Positions 18,057-24,345 of a stretch of DNA of 32,938 nt are shown one piece after another. Source of the DNA: a virus; the IMG/VR virus record IMGVR_UViG_3300031227_000236, positions 1 to 32,938 of that record. One strand, 5' to 3'. Position numbers and translations under genes: made by a program. Under the pieces are notes generated by a model, which was not told where the DNA came from, did not search any database, and was given only the letters and a program-made list of their open reading frames with translations. How positions within the stretch are numbered: position 1 is the stretch's first letter; each line of letters opens with the position of its first letter.

Positions 18057-18436
18057 GCTTTTCTAAATACTAACTCACGGTATGTTCCCTTAATACGCCG
18101 CGTGTCTTTATGTTCGTGTATCAGTTCTAACCATCCCCGGTCTTCTAGTCGTACAAGGATAGCGCGTTCAGTGATAGAGCCACCAGGCTTTAATATAAAT
18201 AGTAGGTCTTTGTGCAGTAGTACGCACTTGTGTATATATCGTACTTGCCTATAAGTAACTGGCTGGGCTACCTGTAGTACCTCGTGAGTTCTGGCTGGTC
18301 CCCATTGGTCACACATCTGGACTAGAGTTTCTATTACTCGTTTCTTTACCTTGTATCGTCTAGAAAAATGCAGGAATAAATCTACCTGCTTTATATCGTT
18401 GTATACTATAAAGTTACTTATCAGTTTTCTTGTCAC
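18053..18436 (-). CDS. Unknown basic protein between the terminase subunits (127 aa)
   Basis: A basic helical protein with a possible winged-helix ending (SITERAILVRLEDRGWLELI, then HEHKDTRRIKG). It starts at a GTG inside the end of the small terminase gene (23-bp overlap) and its TGA overlaps the TerL ATG. The C-terminal part reads like a small DNA-binding domain, which would suit a packaging accessory factor. That is inference. A shorter start cannot be excluded. Confidence 0.6.
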   Translation of the reverse strand: MTRKLISNFIVYNDIKQVDLFLHFSRRYKVKKRVIETLVQMCDQWGPARTHEVLQVAQPVTYRQVRYIHKCVLLHKDLLFILKPGGSITERAILVRLEDRGWLELIHEHKDTRRIKGTYRELVFRKA

Positions 18437-18860
18437 CTGCTAGTGCTAGTAGTTCTGCATCAGACATTTCTGAGACTTTGTTTATTTCTATAGCTCCACC
18501 GTCTTTTCCGGTAAACTCTGACCGTTCTGAGTACTTGTCTTTTTTCAATCCCTTTAAAACAAGTTTAGCGGCGTCTAGTTTTAATCTACCTGCTCCACTA
18601 TCAACTCTGCCTTCTTCGTTTACTGTGATGTATCCTAGTGCCTCTGAGAGTGCTTTTTCAGCTCTACTTACTAATTCTTCGTCCTTGACACTATCTGACA
18701 GCCAATCTAGATCCTTACTAAGTATCACCGAAGCATACTCATCTTCATACCCTGCGTGTAGTGCGGAACGGTATGCATTAGAAAATGTCTCGCTTTTGGG
18801 GTCTAGGTAAGCCGCTAAGAATAAAGATTGTCTAGGGTCTGCTTTGTACTGGTTTGCCAT
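18414..18860 (-). CDS. terS: Terminase small subunit
   Basis: The N-terminal motif DPRQSLFLAAYLDPKSETF followed by AYRSALHAGY is the typical helix-turn-helix of small terminases, with a central helical region. The later segment GRLKLDAAKLVLKGLKKDKY followed by SERSEFTGKDGG is also common in this family. I chose ATG 18860; an upstream TTG would add only three residues. A TATAGT hexamer ends about 9 bases before the ATG, so a near-leaderless transcript is possible. It binds the packaging site and recruits TerL. Confidence 0.8.
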   Translation of the reverse strand: MANQYKADPRQSLFLAAYLDPKSETFSNAYRSALHAGYEDEYASVILSKDLDWLSDSVKDEELVSRAEKALSEALGYITVNEEGRVDSGAGRLKLDAAKLVLKGLKKDKYSERSEFTGKDGGAIEINKVSEMSDAELLALAGDKKTDK

Positions 18861-18883
18861 ATACAACAACTATAACACGTTGT

Positions 18884-19117
18884 TTAACTTACTACTGCAA
18901 ATATCTGCGTGTAGTCGATGTAGTAGAAACCGTTATCTAGTTTGTTGGCTACCCCTATTACTACCTTGTCTTGTAAATCTTTTGACTCCTCTGTTGTGGC
19001 TACAACTTTGTATCGTGGTTCACCTCCGCCTGAGATAATTCCAGATACACTAATAGTTTCATTATCTACTTTTGTTGCTATGACGTATTTGTTTATTGCT
19101 GTTTTCCAACTGTTCAC
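18884..19117 (-). CDS. GroES-like co-chaperonin (77 aa), tentative
   Basis: The 77-residue beta protein follows the order of GroES features. There is a first strand (KYVIATKV) and a short loop leading to SVSGIIS, as in the GroES mobile loop. A strand-turn pair (RYKVVATTEES, then DLQDKVVIG) resembles GroES V-L-A-V-G and V-G-D-x-V-x-F. The end (FYYIDYTQIFAVV) matches the final GroES strand. It is shorter than bacterial GroES and has no roof insertion. It precedes the packaging and capsid genes, where a capsid-folding co-chaperonin such as T4 gp31 would make sense. It starts at GTG 19117, because an in-frame stop lies just upstream. Confidence 0.5.
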   Translation of the reverse strand: MNSWKTAINKYVIATKVDNETISVSGIISGGGEPRYKVVATTEESKDLQDKVVIGVANKLDNGFYYIDYTQIFAVVS

Positions 19118-19180
19118 TCATAGAAACATGATGCCATACTAATTATGGTTTGTTATAAAAATATGTACCTCACTGATAAC

Positions 19181-19261
19181 TTACTCCGCTGTCAACTCTT
19201 CTTCAGCGGCCAGAAGTTCTAATTCTTGCAGGAGGTCTGTTAGTTCATCGTAGAAACTCAT
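19181..19261 (-). CDS. Possible 26-aa acidic leader peptide
   Basis: A short frame (MSFYDELTDLLQELELLAAE onward), very acidic and leucine-rich. It lies just downstream of the probable noncoding RNA and 60 bp upstream of the GroES-like gene. It has no ribosome site. It may be a leader peptide or chance. Confidence 0.3.
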   Translation of the reverse strand: MSFYDELTDLLQELELLAAEEELTAE

Positions 19262-19466
19262 AAGGTATTATGATATCACAGTTAGAGGGATTGAACCTCT
19301 ACGCATCGCACTTAATAGATTTATGCTAGTGGTGGAGTTGGGAGAACTCGCTGGAATATGATGCTTATTGCTTATTACGTGTAGAACGATATGAAACTAA
19401 TTCTTCAATAGTGCGTGAAGTGCGGTTTACCAAAACACTGTGCGGAGGAAAGAACTAATATTCTAC
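19262..19466 (-). ncRNA. Probable noncoding RNA or structured leader
   Basis: About 200 bases without a convincing gene follow a strong promoter (19472-19499). The minus-strand transcript has a GAGTT/AACTC hairpin (19335-19349) and a perfect tRNA-like T-arm, AGAGG-TTCAATC-CCTCT (19284-19300). After one unpaired base the T-arm is followed by ACTGTG, which can pair with CACAGT near 19440. The rest does not fold into a cloverleaf. It could be a small RNA with a tRNA-like 3' end, or a leader of the GroES-terminase operon. Confidence 0.4.
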
Positions 19467-19471
19467 TAAGA

Positions 19472-19499
19472 ATTATACCACGCTATATTTTGTCGTAAA
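19472..19499 (-). promoter_or_regulatory. Strong sigma70-like promoter with extended -10
   Basis: On the minus strand TGGTATAAT carries a perfect TATAAT (19477-19472) with an extended TGn. TTTACG (19499-19494) lies 16 bp upstream as a partial -35. It overlaps the end of the 38-aa zinc-ribbon gene. Initiation would be near 19465. Confidence 0.6.
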
Positions 19500-19599
19500 T
19501 TATTAGGGTGCTAGTTGTCTTGACTGGCTTACCTTCACAGCTCTTACAAAATAAAAAACCTTTCTTTGTTTTCTCTCTACAATTATAACATTTCTGCAT
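19483..19599 (-). CDS. Zinc-ribbon miniprotein (38 aa)
   Basis: The protein begins MQKCYNCREKTKKGFLFCKS with CxxC pairs at residues 4-7 and 18-21, a compact zinc ribbon, and has a short basic tail. It lies downstream of the terminator at 19623-19648 on the minus strand, so it may need its own promoter. Function unknown; such ribbons often bind nucleic acid or protein partners. Confidence 0.6.
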   Translation of the reverse strand: MQKCYNCREKTKKGFLFCKSCEGKPVKTTSTLIIYDKI

Positions 19600-19622
19600 A
19601 CCGATATTCTATCAAATAGAAA

Positions 19623-19648
19623 CCCCGTCGGCTAAAGAGTCGGCGGGG
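19623..19648. terminator. Long hairpin, likely terminator of the small-gene unit
   Basis: An 11-pair stem (CCCCG plus six inner pairs, loop AAAG) starts just after the stop of the 50-aa gene at 19655. As plus-strand RNA all pairs hold, with two G-U wobbles. As minus-strand RNA these two become A-C mismatches. TTTCTATTT follows the stem on the minus strand, as in a terminator. Confidence 0.6.
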
Positions 19649-19654
19649 ATTAGT

Positions 19655-19807
19655 TTAACCAGCGATAAGGGCCGGTAGGAAAAACGAAACCAGGAATGTC
19701 GCTGCTAGTGCAATGATGCAGAGCAGGAAAATGAGGTTTTGTTTTTTCCATTTTCTGTTTGTTTCTTCGTCAAACAGTTGGTCTTCGAAGTCGCGGAAAT
19801 CTTCCAT
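19655..19807 (-). CDS. Small single-pass membrane protein (50 aa)
   Basis: It has an acidic N-terminal half (MEDFRDFEDQLFDEETNRKW) and one membrane helix at about residues 26-48 (FLLCIIALAATFLVSFFLP). An AAGGA ribosome site lies 9 bases before ATG 19807. It overlaps the end of the zinc-ribbon gene in another frame and is followed by the terminator. The shape fits a small phage membrane protein (holin or antiholin type possible); function unknown. Confidence 0.6.
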   Translation of the reverse strand: MEDFRDFEDQLFDEETNRKWKKQNLIFLLCIIALAATFLVSFFLPALIAG

Positions 19808-19937
19808 TGAGTTTTTCCTTTATACAAATGCGGCATATGTAGCCTTTTTTTGTTTGTTGAAGGTAAACTCTGAGGCGGGGTTTCTGACACTCCTTGCACC
19901 GCTCAAAGTCCGAGATGTCAATGATGGCCTGTGGCAT
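19770..19937 (-). CDS. Zinc-ribbon protein (55 aa)
   Basis: Two CxxC pairs (RCKECQK at residues 13-19 and ICRICIK near 35-41) surround a short beta segment (RLRVYLQQTKKG), a classic zinc ribbon. GGGAG stands about 10 bases before ATG 19937. The last ~13 codons overlap the downstream membrane-protein gene. A TTG start with a stronger ribosome site (AGGAGGAG) opens a different 58-codon frame at 19996-19820; I consider the zinc ribbon the real product. Confidence 0.6.
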   Translation of the reverse strand: MPQAIIDISDFERCKECQKPRLRVYLQQTKKGYICRICIKEKLNGRFPRLRRPTV

Positions 19938-20016
19938 TTTGTTGTCTCCCTACAGACACGTTTCCATAAACGACGTGCTTTCTTTGCTTTCTTCAATGTA
20001 CTACTCCTCCTGTTGT

Positions 20017-20043
20017 CTACGTACTATTTTACCATGTACGTAG
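20017..20043. promoter_or_regulatory. Inverted repeat with two TACGTA sites, probable operator
   Basis: Perfect 8-bp arms CTACGTAC and GTACGTAG are separated by 11 bp. Each arm contains the palindrome TACGTA, with centres 19 bp apart. The loop holds a -10-like TAAAAT on the minus strand. It lies upstream of the zinc-ribbon/membrane-protein unit and suggests an operator over its promoter. Confidence 0.5.
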
Positions 20044-20116
20044 GAGTGAGTAGATTATTGTTCACTATGTTGTGGGGAATTACGCAGCGAAGCCGTAGAT
20101 TACAATTTCTCCAATA

Positions 20117-20359
20117 TTAAGTTCGAGTCCGAATAAGGTCATTTCTGAATGCTGTATTAGATACTAAATCATATCCAATAGGCGTAGGGATGATGCCTGC
20201 TAGATTTTCAAGAGTAATAACTTCGTTGCTGTATTTACACATAATCTCACCATTTTCAATTCGGCACAAAAGTCCTGCCTTCTCTAGCATTGGCATTAAG
20301 TCTTCATCATATACAGCCCTTATTTTCGTGGACCGCATTCTACTGAATAGGTTTTTCAT
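20117..20359 (-). CDS. Unknown small protein (80 aa)
   Basis: A mixed alpha/beta protein with a basic N-terminus (MKNLFSRMRSTKIRAVYDED) and a possible small domain (AGLLCRIENGEIMCKYSNEV). Its start, ATG 20359, follows the 27-bp inverted repeat at 20374-20400. No family recognised. Confidence 0.55.
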   Translation of the reverse strand: MKNLFSRMRSTKIRAVYDEDLMPMLEKAGLLCRIENGEIMCKYSNEVITLENLAGIIPTPIGYDLVSNTAFRNDLIRTRT

Positions 20360-20373
20360 GTACTGATTAAACC

Positions 20374-20400
20374 ATGTTATTTACTTAGAGTAAATAACAT
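20374..20400. promoter_or_regulatory. Perfect 11-bp inverted repeat, operator or hairpin
   Basis: ATGTTATTTAC and GTAAATAACAT flank TTAGA. There is no T-run after it on either strand, so it is not a standard terminator. It lies 15 bp upstream of ATG 20359 and could be the binding site of a dimeric repressor, such as the Cro-like protein at 24811-24993. Confidence 0.5.
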
Positions 20401-20423
20401 TTCGTTGGTTTTTGGTCTAGTCG

Positions 20424-20504
20424 CTATTTAGTCACTTCCTTACGTATATGCGTTCGTCTGCGGTGACAGTTAGCACACACCAAATCACACTTCAATATCT
20501 CATC
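20424..20504 (-). pseudogene. Remnant of an HNH endonuclease C-terminus
   Basis: The minus-strand frame after two stop codons reads DEILKCDLVCANCHRRRTHI, the usual C-terminal end of HNH endonucleases (CxxCH followed by R/H). The rest of the domain is missing and there is no ATG, only a TTG. It appears to be the tail of a lost homing-type nuclease. Confidence 0.6.
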
Positions 20505-20516
20505 TTATTATTTATT

Positions 20517-20786
20517 TCACTTGTGTGAACCCCGAACAAAATACCAGAAGCCTTTGCCGAATGTCTCAAACTCTTGGCATTTGCGGTAAAGGTCATACCC
20601 TTGTTGGCAGTTGTCTACACCAGCTATTTTTAACTTCTTTGCAATCACGGCAGGAGATAGTTTTCTGAAACCGCCTGCTACTCGTGGTGGATTTAATTTG
20701 TCCTCAAACATTCGAATTACTTCTTGCCACTCGCTGCCACCTTTAGTTACCTTAAAGCGTGACATGTCTAGTTTTGTTTTATCCAT
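20517..20786 (-). CDS. Unknown phage protein (89 aa)
   Basis: The C-terminal pattern GYDLYRKCQEFETFGKGFWY, then a basic end, resembles small phage proteins with a conserved Tyr...Cys...FGK-FW motif of unknown function. The middle (LSPAVIAKKLKIAGV) could be a helix-turn-helix-like segment. I start at ATG 20786 rather than the upstream GTG. It ends in TGA. Confidence 0.55.
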   Translation of the reverse strand: MDKTKLDMSRFKVTKGGSEWQEVIRMFEDKLNPPRVAGGFRKLSPAVIAKKLKIAGVDNCQQGYDLYRKCQEFETFGKGFWYFVRGSHK

Positions 20787-20863
20787 CACTAGATTATATA
20801 TTAGTGTTTTCTTATTGTTTGTTATTTATGTGAATAAAGTTTCTCTATCCCGAACTAGCGTTA

Positions 20864-21109
20864 ATGTGGGAAAGATATGTGAATCATCATTGTAGAACTC
20901 ACTTAGTAAGTAGAGATAGGAGAAGCTTGGTTATCCACTCCCCTCTTTTTGTCCTTCTCAATGAAGCTATTTCTAGCGACACGTTTTATGGGAATCCAAC
21001 TTACAAAGATGTACCTACTCAACCCCTCCATATCGGGAACCACTATAAGCTAGTGGTCAACAATTTGGAGGCGTTGCTGTCAGTTGAAGATATTTTTATT
21101 CAGTCTTAG
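20864..21109 (+). CDS. Doubtful plus-strand open frame (81 aa)
   Basis: The C-terminal half (NPTYKDVPTQPLHIGNHYKL onward) reads like a protein. The N-terminal half does not, there is no ribosome site, and strong RNA-like inverted repeats overlap the 3' part. It may be an orphan or decayed plus-strand gene, or chance. Otherwise I see only the structures listed nearby in 20790-21238. Confidence 0.22.
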   Translation: MWERYVNHHCRTHLVSRDRRSLVIHSPLFVLLNEAISSDTFYGNPTYKDVPTQPLHIGNHYKLVVNNLEALLSVEDIFIQS

Positions 21110-21126
21110 TCAACGGCTACAGACTG
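21025..21126. other. Two structured inverted-repeat elements
   Basis: The first is nested: CCTCCA...TGGAGG (21025-21030 with 21066-21071) encloses a perfect ACCACTA-TAAGC-TAGTGGT hairpin (21039-21057). The second is CAGTCT...AGACTG (21101-21126) with extra TAG/CTA pairs inside. Both lie downstream of the leftward promoter at 21191-21219 and could belong to a noncoding RNA or a long leader. Confidence 0.4.
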
Positions 21127-21190
21127 TGATGATTGTTGTCTACTCCTGTGTGGAGTGGTGTGTGCCTGAAGTGGGACTCGAACATTAGCT

Positions 21191-21219
21191 ATAATATACC
21201 ACACAACCCCCCTAATCAA
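21191..21219 (-). promoter_or_regulatory. Sigma70-like promoter with tRNA-3'-end-like sequence downstream
   Basis: Minus strand TTGATT (21219-21214), 17 bp, TATTAT (21196-21191, 5 of 6 to consensus). Just downstream is TTCGAGTCCCACTTCAGGCA, which looks like the T-loop and 3' acceptor of a tRNA but lacks the pairing T-stem. Transcription would run left through the structured region at 21025-21126. Confidence 0.5.
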
Positions 21220-21238
21220 GCAAGTGTATAACTGTGGA

Positions 21239-21466
21239 TTACTCCTCTAAGCTTTTCAAGTATTCAATTAGTTTGTGCTGTTCGTTAATAATATTCTGTT
21301 GTTCTGTCCACTGTGCTTTCAATAACTGATGTTCCTCAGCTAACTCTAGGTATCTATCTGATAGCTTTTCTTTTGCGTAATGCAAGCTACCGATAGTACC
21401 GTTCAATTCCCTAATCATTTCTTCTACCCAAATATTATTTCTTCTACGTTTAGAAACTATAATCAT
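21239..21466 (-). CDS. Coiled-coil protein (75 aa)
   Basis: It has a basic N-terminus (SKRRRNNIW) followed by a continuous charged helix (residues ~15-75) with heptad-like spacing (ELAEEHQLLKAQWTEQQNII). A small dimeric DNA-binding or scaffold factor is possible; no family recognised. The upstream spacer to the NinG-like gene is 44 bp. Confidence 0.5.
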   Translation of the reverse strand: MIIVSKRRRNNIWVEEMIRELNGTIGSLHYAKEKLSDRYLELAEEHQLLKAQWTEQQNIINEQHKLIEYLKSLEE

Positions 21467-21510
21467 ATAATCATATAGTCAGATAGTACCATCTAGCCAA
21501 GCAGTAGGCA

Positions 21511-22047
21511 CTAATCCTGTGGGGATAACACTCTTTCTGCATAATCCACACATGACCAGTCCTCCTGCTTTTGGCCGGAGTATTTTCTATTTTCTATCTC
21601 AATCCAATCAAGTACCTCTGGACCATGACGGAATTGCAGTGTCTCTCCAAGCTTCTTGAGCGTGATAGCGTCGTCCTTGAGATTGCAACCAGCACAGATA
21701 AGGGCCAAATTCCTACGTTCGTATTTGAACCAACTATTGCATATAGAGTACCGCAACCAGTGTCCTAGCTGTCCATCTCGCCAACTTGGAAGATAAACAC
21801 CACAGCAAGGGCAGTGATGGCCGTAATGTTTCCAATCAAACTTTCGGTAGGTTTCAGATACAACCCGCCACAAACGCTTCTGGGTGGGTGTTCTGCCATG
21901 TGAGCCTGGTTTTATAGCTTTGTACCAGTCCGGCACTTTGTAACCCTTAGAAGGCAATTTTCGGCGTTTAATATCCTTCCTGGTGGAGCATTTAAAGGAA
22001 GTTTTATTCTTTAGAGATGTCTTGCGTTTTACAGGGGTACGCTTCAC
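21511..22047 (-). CDS. NinG/Rap-like or HNH-type recombination nuclease (178 aa)
   Basis: The N-terminus is very basic. A metal-binding core follows: HHCPCCG (residues 77-83), DGQLGHW (91-97), then ICAGCN (117-122). This Cys-Cys / G-H / C-x2-C-N order is that of lambda NinG (Rap) and related HNH-like phage nucleases that resolve recombination intermediates. Length is close to NinG. With no polymerase in the window it is the clearest DNA-processing enzyme. Family membership is by motif order. Confidence 0.65.
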   Translation of the reverse strand: MKRTPVKRKTSLKNKTSFKCSTRKDIKRRKLPSKGYKVPDWYKAIKPGSHGRTPTQKRLWRVVSETYRKFDWKHYGHHCPCCGVYLPSWRDGQLGHWLRYSICNSWFKYERRNLALICAGCNLKDDAITLKKLGETLQFRHGPEVLDWIEIENRKYSGQKQEDWSCVDYAERVLSPQD

Positions 22048-22059
22048 CAGCTAATTGTA

Positions 22060-22389
22060 TCACGTCAAATTATAGGCTTCGGTGGTTTTCACATCAATAA
22101 GGGTCTTGGCAGCAGAAAGCATTTTCTCAATTTTCTTTAACTCAAACCGCCAATGCCGCTCGGCTGTTCCAAGCTCTGTCGCTTCCCAGGTACGTTCAGT
22201 GGCCGTGTCACTTTTGTGGTCGGCTCTCAAACCGTTCCAGATTGCAGGCTTCTTGTTGAGCACCTCCTCCAGCTGGTTGCTGGCATAAGCATATTTGCCG
22301 GATAAAATAACCCGAATCTCAGCCAGTCGGCCAGGTGTTGAGTTACCAAAAGCCATTTCTTCTTCTATATTTTTAAGTGATAGGTTCAT
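22060..22389 (-). CDS. Conserved helical phage protein (109 aa), function unknown
   Basis: An all-helical protein. The motifs RLAEIRVILSGKYAYASNQL and KKPAIWNGLRADHKSDTATE followed by a C-terminal KKIEKMLSAAKTLI recall small proteins I know from phage recombination modules, often beside single-strand annealing proteins or nucleases. Here the NinG-like gene is adjacent. It ends at TGA 22060. No catalytic residues are evident. Confidence 0.55.
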   Translation of the reverse strand: MNLSLKNIEEEMAFGNSTPGRLAEIRVILSGKYAYASNQLEEVLNKKPAIWNGLRADHKSDTATERTWEATELGTAERHWRFELKKIEKMLSAAKTLIDVKTTEAYNLT

Positions 22390-22449
22390 ATGTTTATAAT
22401 TACTGTTAGATAGTTATGTTAGTTTTGCACTACTACCTTTATTCAATGG

Positions 22450-22578
22450 CTAATAATGGTGTCGCTCATCATTTGGGTCATACAGCACCTCATATCGAAT
22501 CCAGTCTAGTATTTCAGTTAAGGCTAGAGGTGTGCTGTCTCGCCAGTAGGTTAGTTTCTTATAGAGACTGTATTTCAT
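22450..22578 (-). CDS. Small unknown protein (42 aa)
   Basis: MKYSLYKKLTYWRDSTPLAL onward. It is compact with several aromatic residues and ends in RHHY. Its start follows the shared A/T-rich leader seen in this region (AACAACTATG). Too short for functional assignment. Confidence 0.5.
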   Translation of the reverse strand: MKYSLYKKLTYWRDSTPLALTEILDWIRYEVLYDPNDERHHY

Positions 22579-22604
22579 AGTTGTTTTTCAAAGTCTTGTG
22601 GGGG

Positions 22605-23294
22605 TTAGTAATCTTCCTCAGTTTCTTTTTGAGCGGCTTTTTTAAGTAACAACATTTCTAGTAGTTGTTCTAATAAAGACCTTAGATATTTCTTTAGTGA
22701 CCATTGTTCGAAGCTTATCTCTGGGAAGATTGCTTCTATGTCACGTTTAACGTAGTCAAAGTAGTGTGTTGGCAGTCTATAATAGTCGTCTTTATATTTA
22801 TCCAGTTTATATTTAGAAATAAGTTCTTCTCTACGTTTAGAGAAGTGTGTAAATCCATGAGCTACTTCATGTAGAAGTATTCTATAGAACTGTGGTAAGT
22901 CGGACCTATTTATTGGGGACCATTCACCCTTATCTGCACAAACCCAAAATTCATAACTATCATTACTATCAGTCCAATACATTCCGTTAAAGTTTTCATC
23001 TAAATCCCAATTGTTTCTTTCTTCCTTACTAAAGTGGTAACCAACCATATTAAATCCCATAAGTTTAGCTGTATCAGATAGATAAGTTTCGAACCAGCCA
23101 AAGGCTATCTTCCTTACACCTTCTGAATCTATATAAGTCACGGGGACCACTTTTTTTGGGTCTAAATATAAGACAGTAAATTCTTCCACCTGTACATAAG
23201 GTGAAGTTTCCATAACCGGTATTGCTTTTTCACATTCTTCTTTCACCCACTCTAAATCTTTAGAGGTTGTGTAGATAATTGGCTTTATCTTCAT
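22605..23294 (-). CDS. Zincin-type metallopeptidase-like protein (229 aa)
   Basis: HEVAHGFTH (residues 142-150) is an HExxHxxxH zinc-binding helix, preceded by a beta-rich half with a W-V-C-A-D segment. The C-terminal quarter is helical and leucine-rich. It probably cleaves proteins; the target is unknown. I choose ATG 23294 over 23315 because it overlaps the TGA of the upstream 55-aa frame (ATGA). A zincin in an accessory region could act on host proteins or be inactive. Confidence 0.55.
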   Translation of the reverse strand: MKIKPIIYTTSKDLEWVKEECEKAIPVMETSPYVQVEEFTVLYLDPKKVVPVTYIDSEGVRKIAFGWFETYLSDTAKLMGFNMVGYHFSKEERNNWDLDENFNGMYWTDSNDSYEFWVCADKGEWSPINRSDLPQFYRILLHEVAHGFTHFSKRREELISKYKLDKYKDDYYRLPTHYFDYVKRDIEAIFPEISFEQWSLKKYLRSLLEQLLEMLLLKKAAQKETEEDY

Positions 23295-23458
23295 TTTATA
23301 AGGACTAGAGACCATAAGCTGAATATATTATTAACCCTGCGAATAAAACTATAAACACAACACCACGCATCTTCTTCCCAATATTCCTCCATAATATACT
23401 GTAGTAATTTGTGCCATTCCTTATATTCCTCCACCTCCACGCTCTTAGTGTTGTTCAT
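23291..23458 (-). CDS. Small unknown protein (55 aa), possible nested membrane peptide
   Basis: MNNTKSVEVEEYKEWHKLLQ onward ends at a TGA that overlaps the metallopeptidase ATG. The second half is hydrophobic with adjacent cysteines. In another frame a 21-residue, almost wholly hydrophobic peptide (MRGVVFIVLFAGLII...) begins inside it. I cannot tell which is made. Confidence 0.4.
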   Translation of the reverse strand: MNNTKSVEVEEYKEWHKLLQYIMEEYWEEDAWCCVYSFIRRVNNIFSLWSLVLIK

Positions 23459-23461
23459 ACT

Positions 23462-23812
23462 CTATTTCTTATCACCTCTAATGGAGGTGAGGATAGTATT
23501 TTTTTCTTTAAGGAGCATTGCTTTTACATTCTTAGAGCAAATTTGATACCCCCTATCAGCTTCTTTATCTTCATCTCCCCAGCCGTATGCTTCTGGTATG
23601 TTTTCTATAAATTCAGTTAGTCGTTTCTCCACCATCTCTATCACATCAGCATCTCTCTGCTCTACTGCGGTGGCAATCTTCGGGTTCAACTTTCCACACA
23701 GACAACATTTGTAATGTTCAATCTTCTGTCCGCATGGTGGATTCTCTTTGTCAAAGCAGTGAGAGTGCGAACCGTATGTTTCGTAATTAGATTGACTGTC
23801 TGTATGCCTCAT
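23462..23812 (-). CDS. Cysteine-rich protein with zinc-binding N-terminus (116 aa)
   Basis: The N-terminal ~45 residues contain HSHCF, PPCG and YKCCLCGKLNP, a ribbon-like cluster of Cys/His. Residues 50-116 are helical and acidic. Its ATG overlaps the TGA of the previous gene (23809-24216). Function unknown. Confidence 0.55.
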   Translation of the reverse strand: MRHTDSQSNYETYGSHSHCFDKENPPCGQKIEHYKCCLCGKLNPKIATAVEQRDADVIEMVEKRLTEFIENIPEAYGWGDEDKEADRGYQICSKNVKAMLLKEKNTILTSIRGDKK

Positions 23813-24216
23813 AAGCTTTTTTTAATCTTCACTGGCTTTTCTAACGCCTTGCAGACTTCTTCCATAGTCATCTCAGTTACTTCTTCTTCATCATCTCCAA
23901 ACTCAGCTTCACCTTTATAGACGAGATAGTTTCCGTCTTCTATTTCGATTTGTTTAATTTCTGTAGCTGACAGCCATTTTACTCCAAAGAATAGGCCAGC
24001 TTTTAATTTACCAAACACCCTTGCGTCACCAGACACCCTTGCGTTACCAGACACCCATGCGTTACCAGACACACTTACGTTACTCTCTTTCTCTACCCAG
24101 CCTCCTAATTCTTCCTTGCTGACGTATCCGAAACTTTTAAGAGCTTTAATACGGTGCAGAGTTACTCCAAACTCTACTTTTGTTTCACTTGTTAGTTCAA
24201 ATTTATCGTTTTTCAT
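23809..24216 (-). CDS. Repeat protein with NAxVSG motifs, beta-solenoid-like (135 aa)
   Basis: The N-terminus (KFELTSETKVEFGVTLHRIK) and SKEELGGWVEKESNVSVSGN lead into short SGNAWVSGNARVSGDARV repeats (about residues 46-68), a left-handed beta-helix pattern common in phage and prophage proteins of unknown function. The rest is acidic. It is one of three repeat proteins within 2.8 kb. Confidence 0.65.
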   Translation of the reverse strand: MKNDKFELTSETKVEFGVTLHRIKALKSFGYVSKEELGGWVEKESNVSVSGNAWVSGNARVSGDARVFGKLKAGLFFGVKWLSATEIKQIEIEDGNYLVYKGEAEFGDDEEEVTEMTMEEVCKALEKPVKIKKSL

Positions 24217-24231
24217 AGTTATTTATTATGT

Positions 24232-24345
24232 TTAATAATGCGTATCACAGGCCTTATTGCATTTAGTACAGACATGAAATTTAGTAGTGTCTCCTTGTAC
24301 TCCTGCTATTACATTACAGCAGTTGCTTTTAATTGGTGTGTTCAT
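24232..24345 (-). CDS. Zinc-finger miniprotein (37 aa)
   Basis: MNTPIKSNCCNVIAGVQGDT onward has CC near residue 9 and HVCTKCNKAC near residues 25-34, forming a short zinc finger. Its ATG overlaps the TGA of the preceding gene (ATGA). The start lies inside a 17-bp direct repeat (24342-24358). Confidence 0.5.
   Translation of the reverse strand: MNTPIKSNCCNVIAGVQGDTTKFHVCTKCNKACDTHY

Noticed and set aside
19284-19460. Complete tRNA gene
   Set aside because: The T-arm is perfect but no anticodon stem with a 7-base loop or proper D-arm and acceptor can be formed nearby.
19820-19996. 58-codon frame from TTG 19996 with a strong ribosome site
   Set aside because: It overlaps the zinc-ribbon gene almost entirely, and after a basic start has no protein-like pattern. 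It could still be a leader.
21160-21190. Complete tRNA gene
   Set aside because: The 3' tail looks right but the T-stem lacks its pairing strand and no anticodon arm is present.
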